In this document: positions 45,561-54,876 of the stretch, one piece after another
How the letters are laid out: each line of letters begins with the position of its first letter
How positions within the stretch are numbered: the stretch's first letter is position 1
NCBI GenBank assembly: GCA_026075535.2
Contig: AP026544.2
Coordinates: forward strand, 4,712,001 to 4,776,000
DNA from: Tricholoma matsutake
Lineage: Eukaryota > Basidiomycota > Agaricomycetes > Agaricales > Tricholomataceae
Direction of reading: 5' to 3'
DNA: 64,000 bases
Notes under the pieces: generated by a model
What the model saw: the letters and a program-made list of their open reading frames with translations, nothing else
Databases searched by the model: none
Told to the model about the DNA's origin: nothing
Program-made: the position numbers and the translations under genes

Positions 45561-46390
45561 TGATGTTATACATCATTCTGATCGGTTTTTCAAGCTGAGT
45601 ATGAAAATGGTATTCACATAGTCATGTGACCTATCTTATATGGAACATATTGATGTTATATATCATTCTGACTGGTTTTTCAAGCTGAGTATGAAAATGG
45701 CATTCATGTAGTCATGTGACCGACCTTATATGGAACATATTGATGTTATATATCATTCTGACCAGTTTTTCAAGCTGAGCATGAAAATGGCATTCATGTA
45801 GTCATGTGACCTATCTTATATGGAACATATTGATGTTATATATCATTCTGACCGGTTTTTCAAGCTGAGTATGAAAATGGCATTCACGTAGCCATGTGAC
45901 CTACCTTATATGGAACATATTGATGTTATATATCATTCTGACTGGTTTTTCAAGCTGAGTATGAAAATGGCATTCATGTAGTCATGTGACTGACCTTATA
46001 TGGAACATATTGATGTTATATATCATTCTGACCAGTTTTTCAAGCTGAGCATGAAAATGGCATTCATGTAGTCATGTGACCTATCTTATATGGAACATAT
46101 TGATGTTATATATCATTCTGACCGGTTTTTCAAGCTGAGTATGAAAATGGCATTCACGTAGCCATGTGACCTACCTTATATGGAACATATTGATGTTATA
46201 TATCATTCTGACTGGTTTTTCAAGCTGAGTATGAAAATGGCATTCATGTAGTCATGTGACCTACCTTATATGGAACATATTGATGTTATATATCATTCTG
46301 ACCAGTTTCTCAAGCTGAGCATGAAAATGGCATTCACATAGTCATGTGACCTATCTTATATAGAACATATTGATGTTATATATCATTCTG
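45561..46390 (+). repeat. 90-bp tandem array, forward half
   Basis: The word TGATGTTATA recurs at 45561, 45651, 45741, 45831, 45921, 46011, 46101, 46191, 46281 and 46371, an exact 90-bp period over about nine copies. Copies differ mainly at CG/TG/CA positions. Each copy holds CAAGCTGAGTATGAAAATGG and GTCATGTGACC. Confidence 0.97.
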
Positions 46391-46755
46391 ACATCAATAT
46401 GGTCCATATACAGTAGGTCACATGACTATGTGAATGCCATTTTCATGCTCAGCTTGAAAAACCAGTCAGAATGATATATAACATCAATATGTTCCATATA
46501 AGGTCAGTCACATGACTACATGAATGCCATTTTCATACTCAGCTTGAAAAACCAGTCAGAATGATATATAACATCAATATGTTCCATATAAGATAGGTCA
46601 CATGGCTACATGAATGCCATTTTCATGCTCAGCTTGAAAAACCGGTCAGAATGATATATAACATCAATATGTTCCATATAAGATAGGTCACATGACTATG
46701 TGAATACCATTTTCATACTCAGCTTGAAAAACCGATCAGAATGATGCATAACATC
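46391..46755 (-). repeat. 90-bp tandem array, inverted half
   Basis: About four copies of the same 90-bp unit in the opposite orientation, starting directly at the end of the forward half. The two halves form a palindrome with arms of about 360 bp. Confidence 0.95.
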
Positions 46756-46779
46756 ACTATATTCCATGACATCATTCCA

Positions 46780-46816
46780 GGAATCCCTGTAGTCCCGGTA
46801 AAACTACAGGGATTCC
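46780..46816. repeat. 14-bp-arm hairpin
   Basis: GGAATCCCTGTAGT and its exact complement around a 9-nt loop. It lies between the 90-bp arrays and locus C. Confidence 0.85.
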
Positions 46817-46879
46817 TCCAGGAATATGTGGCTAAGTGTAAAGAGCTCGAATTTTCCTTAATGATAGGTTTTATCTATG

Positions 46880-47940
46880 TTATAACGATGCTGCAGCCTC
46901 AAAACCATGACAAGGGCCAATACAGCCACCACCCTAGGACCCAGAACCACCGCTGCAAGCAACTGCTCGCGGGGTGGGAATGGGCACCAGGATGACAGGA
47001 CGAGACGACTGGACAATGAGACAGGATGATAATGACAAACAAGAAGCAGCAGCAAACAATGAGAAAAGGCCCAAGAGATGTCGATGGACATCTCTTGGGC
47101 TGCAAGTAAGTTTTTTCTTTCTTTTCTTATTCCTTTCTTTCTTTACTAACAAAGTTTTTTAGGTACTAATTTAAACTATTGATAACAACGACAACAAGAC
47201 AGTAGGGGCCAGTGAAAACAGATGATGGGGATGACAGGAAGGGACAGCAGGAGGAATGAGAAGGCCAACGACCAGCACCAGCCACCACCGTTGCGAGCCC
47301 CTGCTCGCAAGGTGGATCGCTGGTGCTCGACGATGAACCAACAACAATGGGAGGGGAGGGACAACAACAACAACAGGGGACAACAACAACAACAGGGGAC
47401 AACAACAACAACAGGGGACAACAACAACAACAGGGGACAACAACAACAACAGGGGACAACAACAACAACAGGGGACAACAACAACAACAGGGGACAACAA
47501 CAACAACAGGGGACAACAACAACAGGGGACAACAACAACAACAGGGGACAGCGATGGCGACAGGGATGATGACAGGGGATGATGACAATGAGGGGGGAGG
47601 AGACATGAGGGGAGAATGACCATGACAATGGGACAACAATAGAGACAAGAGGGGGGGACAACAACAACAGAATACACCACCCGCCCCCAGCCTCATGAGC
47701 AACTGCTCATGGGGTGGACCATGGGTGGAATGATGATGAGGCCCACCACAGCACCCTGGAGACAGAAAGGGGGGAACAACAACAGGAGGGGGAACAACAA
47801 TGAAAAGGGGAGGGGGGAATGATGAAGGGAAATGATGAAGAGGAGAGGGGAATGACAACAGATGAATGATGATGAGGGGGGGGGGACTTTTTGTATTTTT
47901 TGTCCTTTGATATCTATAGTTATATTCAATTAAACTATTC
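46880..47940 (+). repeat. modular hairpin/intron repeat, locus C
   Basis: The hairpin 47069-47100 (GCCCAAGAGATGTC arms, perfect, 4-nt loop) is followed by the intron-like segment 47106-47162 (GTAAGTTTTTTC ... TACTAAC ... TTTTTTAG) and a block starting GTACTAATTTAAACTATTG. Palindromes lie at 46955-46970, 47291-47310 (perfect 8-bp arms) and 47694-47711. The hairpin core is the same word as at locus A. Confidence 0.7.
47371..47560. repeat. 19-bp ACA/GGGG microsatellite-like array
   Basis: About ten head-to-tail copies of ACAACAACAACAACAGGGG, one of them shortened. Long Gln/Thr- or Val/Cys-rich frames over it are artefacts. Confidence 0.95.
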
Positions 47941-47979
47941 ATAAAATATACCCCAAAGAAATTAGTAGTTTGGATATCT

Positions 47980-48800
47980 GTGAAGGTCTGTAATGAGGTC
48001 AGGAGAAGTTTGCCAATTATAAGGACATCAGTAGAAGTTTGTAATGAGGTCAGTAAGGTTTTGTAATGAGGTCAGTAAAGTTTTGTAATGAGGTCAATAA
48101 AGCTTTGTGATGAGGTCAGTAAAGTTTTGTAATGAGGTCAATAATGAGATCAACAACATTTTGTAGTGAGGTCAGCAAAAGTTTGTAATGAGTTTAGTGA
48201 AATTTTGTAATGAGGTCAGTAAAAGTTGGTAATGAAGTCAACAAATTTTTGTAATGAGGTCCACAAAAGTTTGTAATGAGATCAGTGAAATTTTGTAATG
48301 AGGTCAGTAAAAGTTGGTAATGAAGTCAACAAATTTTTGTAATGAGGTCCGCAAAAGGTTGTAATGAGATCAGTGAAATTTTGTAATGAGGTCAGTAAAA
48401 GTTGGTAATGAAGTCAACAAATTTTTGTAATGAGGTCTGCAAAAGTTTGTAATGAGATCAGTGAAATTTTGTAATGAGGTCAGTAAAAGTTGGTAATGAA
48501 GTCAACAAATTTTTGTAATGAGGTCTGCAAAAGTTTGTAATGAGATCAGTGAAATTTTGTAATGAGGTCAGTAAAAGTTGGTAATGAAGTCAACAAATTT
48601 TTGCAATGAGGTCCGCAAAAGTTTGTAATGAGATCAGTGAAATTTTGTAATGAGGTCAATAAAAGTTTGTAATGGTATGATGTTAGTAACAGTTTGTAAT
48701 CAAGTCAGTAAAAGTATGTAAATAAGGTCAGTCAATGTGTGCAATGAGGTCAGTAAAAGTTTATAATCAAGTTGGCAAAAGTTTGTAAACCAGTCAGTAC
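47980..48800 (+). repeat. 22-bp/88-bp minisatellite, forward array
   Basis: The basic word TTTGTAATGAGGTCAGTAAA repeats at about 22 bp. From about 48200 to 48650 four variants make a higher-order unit of about 88 bp, copied about five times. Confidence 0.93.
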
Positions 48801-49139
48801 AAGTTTGCGGTGACTTTGTGCACAAAAATTAAGGACACGATATAGTGGACACCTACTTTCACGCCTCGCGGTATCTGCACACAACACAACCAAACAACTC
48901 ACACTGCCAACTGTATGAGACATACTAATGGCTCATTCATTCACACACGTCATTTTTGTAAGTCTTGCATCATTAAATGTGTAAACGACAAGTTAATGTT
49001 TATATTCACAGGTTAATACTTTGTGGCATTTGGTAAGCATATTGAGCTTAAATGTGAAATCAACCTGACGACCTATTGCAAGTTAAGTAATGACTTTTGT
49101 AAGTCGTTTTTTAGTCAATATATTTATAGTACTAACTAA
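48801..49139. other. spacer between the two inverted minisatellite arrays
   Basis: About 340 bp without a clear repeat or gene. It is the centre of the large inverted structure. Confidence 0.6.
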
Positions 49140-50270
49140 GTCAATCATTAGCACGTTACTGACTTCACTACAAACTTGTTCACTGCTTTGTTACAAACCT
49201 TTATTGACCTTGGCATAAACTATTACAAAAATGTTATTGACTTTAATACAAGCCATTGCAAATTTGTTTACTGACTTTGTTACAAACCTTTACTGAGCTT
49301 GGTGTAAACTATTAACATGTTATTGACTTCAATACAAACAAACCATTACAGACTCAGACTTGTTTACTGACTTTGTTGCAAACCTTTACCGACCTTGGTA
49401 TAAACTATTACAAACATAGTATTGACTTCAATACAAACCATTACAAACTTGTTTACTGACTTTGTTACAAACCTTTACTGACCTTGGTATAAACTATTAC
49501 AAAAATGTTGTTGACTTCAATAAAAACCATTACAAATATGTTTACTGACTTTGTTACAAACCTTTACCGACCTTGGTATAAACTATTACAAACATGTTAT
49601 TGACTTCAATACAAACCATTACAAACTTGTTTACTGACTTTGTTACAAACTATTACAAAAATGTTGTTGACTTCAATACAAACCATTACAAAAGTGTTGT
49701 TGACTTCAATACAAACCATTACAGACTTGTTTACTGACTTTGGTATAAACTATTACAAATTGTTGTTGACTTCAATACAAACCATTACTGATCTTTGTAT
49801 AAACCATTACAAATATGTTATTGACCTCAATACAAACAAACCATTACAAACTTGTTTACTGACTTTGTTACAAACTTTTACTGACCTTGGTATAAACTAT
49901 TACAAACATATTATTGACTTCAATACAAACCATTACAAACTTGTTTACTGACTTTGTTACAAACCTTTACTGACCTTATAAACTATTACAAAAATGTTGT
50001 TGACTTCAATGCAAACTATTACAAATATGCTAATGCGAACCATTACAGACTTGTTTACTGACTTTGGTATAAACTATTACAAAATGTTGTTGACTTCAAT
50101 ACAAACCATTACTGATCTTGGTATAAACCATTACAGATATGTTATTGACTTCAATATAAACAAACCATTACAAACTTGTTTACTGACTTTGTTACAAACC
50201 TTTACTGATCTTGGTATAAACAATTACAAACATGTTTACTGACTTTGTTGCAAAGCTTTACTGACCTTGC
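49140..50270 (-). repeat. 22-bp/88-bp minisatellite, inverted array
   Basis: Words such as TTTACTGACTTTGTTACAAA and TGACTTCAATACAAACC repeat at about 22 bp. They are the complement of the forward array word with substitutions, so the two arrays face each other. Confidence 0.88.
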
Positions 50271-50498
50271 TTTAGTGCTTATTATGGTGTTAGTCTAGCT
50301 TGTATGAGTAATAATCAGCCTTGCAACTTGGACTACATCTGGACAATCATTCAGAAGTGTAAATTTTCATTATGAAGTTGATTTGAATGTAGTTTGCTTG
50401 AAGTCTTAGCAGAGTCCGAGCAGAGTCCTAGGACTGTCCAAGCAGTCCTAGTCCGAGTGGAGTCCAAGCGGAGTCTAGGGGGGGGAGTGTAAAGCACT

Positions 50499-52135
50499 GT
50501 CGCAGCATGGGGAAGACCAATGCCCTCTCCCGACGTGCAGACCATGGGGATGGCAGCGATGACAACCAAAACATTGTGTTGTTGCAGCCAGACCTGTTCA
50601 CCATTTGGGCACTGGAAGGCATCGCACCCCAGGGCGAAGAGTGGGACATCCTATGTGACATTTGTCACACAAACCGTAGCAGTTTACATGAGGATGTTGT
50701 TGCCTGAGCTGTTAAAGAACTGAGGAAGGGATCCACCCTTTCCTTGCGTGCGGCAGAGTGGGCTGAAAAAGAGGACTTGTTGTATTTCAGGGATCGCATC
50801 TATGTCCCCAATGACCCAGACCTTTGCCGGCGCATCATATCCCAACACCATGACTCACAGATTGCTAGTCATCCTGGATGCTGGAAGACCTTGGAGCTCA
50901 CCTCATGGAATTATTGGTGGCCACAAATGTCATGGCTCATTGGTCAGTATTGTTGCACTTGTGACCTTTGCTTATGCACCAAGATTCCTCGTCGCAAACC
51001 CATTGGCGAGCTACACCCTCTTCCTGTTCCAGAGAGTCATTGGGATGTTGTCAGTGTCGACTTTGTGGTGGAGTTGCCAGAGTCAAATGGGTTTGATGTG
51101 GTGATGTGCACAGTTGATTCAGTGGGAAAATGTGCTCACTTTATTCCCACTCACACCACTGTCAGTGCCCTGGGTGCTGCCCAACTCTACCTCCACCATG
51201 TGTGGAAACTACATGGACTTTCTGGTGCTTTCCTCTATGATTGTGGCCCTCAGTTCATGGCAGAGTTCACTCGCGAGCTATACTGACTCCTGGGAATCAA
51301 ACTCCTTGCTTTGACCACTTATCACCCACAAACCGACGGCCAGACTGAACAAGTCAACCAGGAACTGGAGCATACATCCACATCTTTGTCAATGAACACC
51401 AGGACAATTGGGACGACCTTCTCCCCTTGGCTGAGTTCGGATACAACAATCATGTCCATGCTTCCACTCAGCAGACCCCTTTCCTCTTAGACACTGGACG
51501 ACATCCACACATGGGATTTGAACCTCGCCAAACTCCTTCACACATCGAGACAGTGAATGAGTTCACAGAACGCATGCAGGATAGCTTGGAGGAGGCAAAG
51601 GCGAAGGACGACATGGCACACTTTTACAACCAACACCATTCTCTGACCCCTCTGTACAAGGTTGGTGATCAAGTTTATCTTGATTCCAGTGACATCTCCA
51701 CTACGTGTCCATCCAAGAAACTTGCTCATTGCTTCCTGGGACCTTTCCCCATCGTCAAGTGTGTTGGAATGCATGCCTATCGTCTACGCCTCCCAGCCTC
51801 CATGTCCAGACTCCACCCAGTCTTCCATGTCATCAAACTCCTTCCAGCTCCCCCAGATCCATTCCCAGGATGCCATTCATGTCCACCACCACCACCTACA
51901 GTGATTGAGGGAGAACCCCAATATGAAGTCGAGTCAATCTTGGGCAGCTGGTTGCGTTGAGGAAAACTCCAGTATTTGGTGCATTGGAAGGGTTATGGGT
52001 ATGAGGAGAACTCATGGGTCAAAGAGTCTGACATGAATGCCCCTCGGTTAGTCAAGGAATTCCACCAACGGCACACTGCTGCACTGTGTCGCATTCAAGT
52101 CACAGACTTTGTTCATATGTGATTTCAAATGCATC
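50499..52135 (+). pseudogene. integrase and chromodomain of element 3
   Basis: The frame resumes after the TIR insertion with the end of RNase H (MGKTNALSRRADHGD). It runs through the H2C2 zinc region (HHDSQIASHPGCW, with CTCDLCLC), the core (VVSVDFVVELPES) and, after a one-base deletion near 51370, the C-terminal part and chromodomain ([26 protein letters not shown]). TGA stops: 50705 and 51958 (CGA in element 2) and 51284 (shared). Confidence 0.9.
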
Positions 52136-52163
52136 GGGGCAATGCATCTTAGAGAGGGGGTGA

Positions 52164-52585
52164 TGTAAAGGGACTAGGAGGGTGCCCTGTGTGTTTCTCC
52201 TATTTTTTACATTTGTTCTATATTTTTCCTCACTTCATTTTCTTCTATTCTTCATTTTCTATGATTTTTCCGGATTTTATTACTAATTTCCCTTTCTATC
52301 ATGTTTGTGCATGTTGACAGTTTTATATTTAGAGGCAGAGTACCCCTTCCAACATCTACCCCTTGGTATGATGTCATTTGGCAGCCTTGATCTGCCTATC
52401 TCTGCCTTTTCTATTTTTAGGTTATTATTTGATTTTTGTCATCTTCACATATAGTGGGCATCGGCAAAGGGATCCTTAGAGTTTTCTCTTTGGATTTCCC
52501 TTTGCTAGGTGCATCCCCAATCCCTGTAATATGTAGTATAATTTTAACTTCGGATTTCCCTTTGCTAGAGGCTGAGGTTGCCCTT
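52164..52585 (+). repeat. 3' LTR of element 3
   Basis: 422 bp, same family. A purine tract (AGAGAGGGGGTGA) precedes it. The start reads TGTAAAGGG, with A in place of a G of the other copies. Confidence 0.94.
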
Positions 52586-54633
52586 ATAACAATGACACAA
52601 GTGTCGAGATTCTTGCCTTGACTGCTGAGTCTGATCTGGAGCCATCTGATTCACCAGATGTGATAACCCCTGTAATTCCATGAACAAGACACATCTCTGA
52701 GCGAGAAACAGATTCAGATGACAGATTGGGATCATCAGAGATTGCAACTCACCCACCATTGAGTGCTGCCTCTGGTATTGAGGACATCGAGGAAGACTTG
52801 GATAAGGATATTGAAGAATTGGAGTCAGACTTTGACATCCATAGCTTAGGTGAAGAGGATGCAGCAGAGGCATTGGAGCATGAACTTGATGAGAGCATTC
52901 AGACCTCTCCCACTGAAATCAAGGACTGGGGCACTCTTCAAACACAAATCAAGAAAGATCTGAAAAAGCATAGCAAACTGTTAATGCTTGCCACAATCAA
53001 CCAATACATGATTTTATCAAATTTTGTGACTCTTAGATTGAAGGGGGCATCATGGATTGGAGCAAGTGAGGAGATTGCTCGACAATGGCATGATGGAGCT
53101 GGCAAACATTTTGCATGAAGGGTGCGTGCACTGGCCCGACATTACCAGATATTTGAGCAGTTGCCAGTTGAGCAGCGAGGTGGATACAAGAATGCACGGT
53201 CACTTTTGAAGGATGAGAACGTGAAGAAGCGAGCACTCTCATATTTGCAGAGTTTACCTACAGGAAAGGTCACACCAAAAAAACTACAGGTTGCCCTCAA
53301 CACAATTATTCTGCCTGACCTTGGGATCACAACTCGGAAACCCCTTTGTGTGCAGACAGCACGTCAATGGCTGATCAAACTGGGATGGCGCAACACACTT
53401 GTGAAGAAGGGTATATACATGGATGGACATGAGCATGTGGATGTTGTGGAATATTGGCAGCAAGTTTTTCTTCCAGCCATGGCAGAGTTTGAGAGATGGA
53501 TGGCTCATTATGAAGGACCAGAACTAAAGTGCATCGCACCAAACCTTGCCCCTGGTGAACGTGAAATCATCCCCAACTTCCATGATGAAAGTACATTTCA
53601 TGCTAATGAGGAATCGCACAGTGCCTGGCTTCGAAAGGATGAACAACCATTGCAGAAAAAAGGTCGTGGCTGACTCATTCATGTCTCTGCATTCATCAAC
53701 CCTGAGAATGGTCATCTCATCCACCTTGACCAATCTGGCCACATCCTCCATGATTCAATGAAGATAATTTATCCTGGATCCCAAGGGGATGCATGGTGGG
53801 ACACTGATCAACTTCTGGTCCAAATGGGAGATGCCATTGAAGTCTTTGAGCTTGCACATCTGGGTAAACAGGCACTTTTCATTTTTGATCAATCCTCTGC
53901 CCATGCTTCTCTACCACCTGATGCTCTCAAAGCTTTTGAGATGAATAAATCAATTGGTGGGAAGCAACGCAAACAGCGCAACACTGTCATTCCTGAGTCA
54001 AATCGAGTTGCAGAGCACCGTGGCAAGACCCAAAAGATGATGCTCGAGAATGGTCAGCCCAAGGGAATGCAACGCATACTACAAGAACACGGATTCAATG
54101 TCTCAAAATTATGTGCAAAATGTTCACCAGTATGCCCCATCGAAAACACAAATTGTTGCATGGCCTGTCTCCTTAGTCAACAAGATGATTTCAAGAACCA
54201 GCCTTCCATGCTCAAAACTTACATTCACTCCAAAGGGCATGAGTGCATCTTTCTTCCCAAGTTCCACTGCAAGCTTAATCCTATTGAGATGGTAGGGAAT
54301 TGTTATTGCAACTACCATCATATGTACTAATTTGTCTCCTAGTACTGGGGATGGTGTAAGTACCATTATTGTGAGGTCGAGAAGAAAACTTTTAAGGATG
54401 TGAAGGAAACAGCCCAGCGCTTCCTCGAAGAATGCCTGAAAGAGGTTATTCAGCATTTCATAAACCAATCATGGCAGTTCATGAGTGCTTACCATAAGGG
54501 TTTGACAGGCACTGCCACTGCATGGGCAGTGCGCAAGCAAAAGCAGCATCGTGCCATCAACCAGATGGTCATGATGGCCATAGATGTCTTGATGAACCCA
54601 GCAAACCCAGTTGCTGGGGTTGCCAAGTCCTAG
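52586..54633 (+). pseudogene. DDE transposase, 3' part with catalytic domain
   Basis: The exon continues the 5' part across the ACAAT duplication. After an acidic stretch come a helix-turn-helix-like region (TTRKPLCVQTARQWLIKLGW) and the catalytic core: NFHDESTFHANEE (first Asp), FIFDQSSAHAS (second Asp) and LPKFHCKLNPIEM (Glu). The second Asp and the Glu are about 130 residues apart, far more than the 34-39 of classic Tc1/mariner. A 51-nt intron (54292-54342, GTAGGG ... TACTAAT ... CTCCTAG) directly follows the Glu-Met codons and joins to YWGWCKYHY. TGA stops at 52681, 53116 and 53671 each fit a former CGA. The C-terminus is a helical tail ending at 54633. Confidence 0.88.
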
Positions 54634-54811
54634 GTACTGAGATTTAGCCATTTGTCGACCCTAACTTTTGAAAAAATTTGCTCAAAATTTTGGTGTGGCC
54701 AAAAACCCGTGGGAATAAGACAAAAACACCATTTTTGAGCTCCTTTTGCCCATCCAATTTCAGATCCGTTGTCAGATTTCTGCCAAAAAATCTGGTTCCC
54801 AAGATAAATAA

Positions 54812-54838
54812 TTTGTTGGCTTTAGTTGTCTGCAACTG
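54812..54838 (-). repeat. right TIR of the DDE transposon
   Basis: Complement of the left TIR, followed by TA at 54839-54840. Confidence 0.85.
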
Positions 54839-54876
54839 TACTCCAGCGTACTTTAAAAGATATCACCCCTGACATT

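Larger units (their letters stand above)
45363..50498. mobile_element. 5.1-kb non-coding TIR element with inverted arrays
   Basis: The insertion splits element 3 between two copies of an 11-bp direct repeat (GTCGCAGCATG at 45352-45362 and 50499-50509). Its ends are inverted: AG-CTTTACACT followed by a run of 8-9 C, with two mismatches in the first four bases. Inside the ends lie several copies of a GAGTCCGAGCGGAGTCC-like word in both orientations. It has no transposase frame. The interior is built of inverted tandem arrays, a 14-bp-arm hairpin and one copy of the modular hairpin/intron repeat. An 11-bp duplication would suit a Mutator-type transposase; I cannot assign it firmly. Confidence 0.85.
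41421..52585 (+). mobile_element. Ty3/gypsy chromovirus, element 3 (same family as element 2, interrupted)
   Basis: LTRs at 41421-41845 and 52164-52585 and a 5-bp target duplication (ACAAT at 41416-41420 and 52586-52590). The internal region aligns with element 2 throughout in gag, protease, RT, RNase H, integrase and chromodomain. It is more decayed: frameshifts near 42415, 42815 and 51370, and TGA stops at 42814, 50705 and 51958 that are CGA in element 2. A 5136-bp TIR element splits it inside RNase H/integrase between 45362 and 50499. Confidence 0.95.
40521..54838 (+). mobile_element. TA-target TIR DNA transposon with a DDE transposase, interrupted by gypsy element 3
   Basis: Inverted ends at 40521-40547 and 54812-54838 match at about 24 of 27 positions (CAGTTGCGGACAA..., ending AAAGCCAACAAA), and both are flanked by TA. 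This is the signature of the Tc1/mariner/pogo group. Removing the nested gypsy element leaves about 3.15 kb, which encodes one spliced transposase. The transposase carries four in-frame TGA codons and a frameshift near its start, so this copy cannot make its own enzyme. Confidence 0.88.

Noticed and set aside
45561..46755. CRISPR-like regular repeats
   Set aside because: The 90-bp units are contiguous tandem repeats without unique spacers, in a eukaryotic transposon.
47291..47310. GCGAGC palindrome as a transcription terminator
   Set aside because: Intrinsic terminators of that type are bacterial; the window is fungal and the palindrome lies inside exon-like blocks.
47166..47942. Long Val/Cys-rich or Gln/Thr-rich open frames on both strands
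   Set aside because: They arise from the 19-bp ACA/GGGG array, which lacks stops in several frames.
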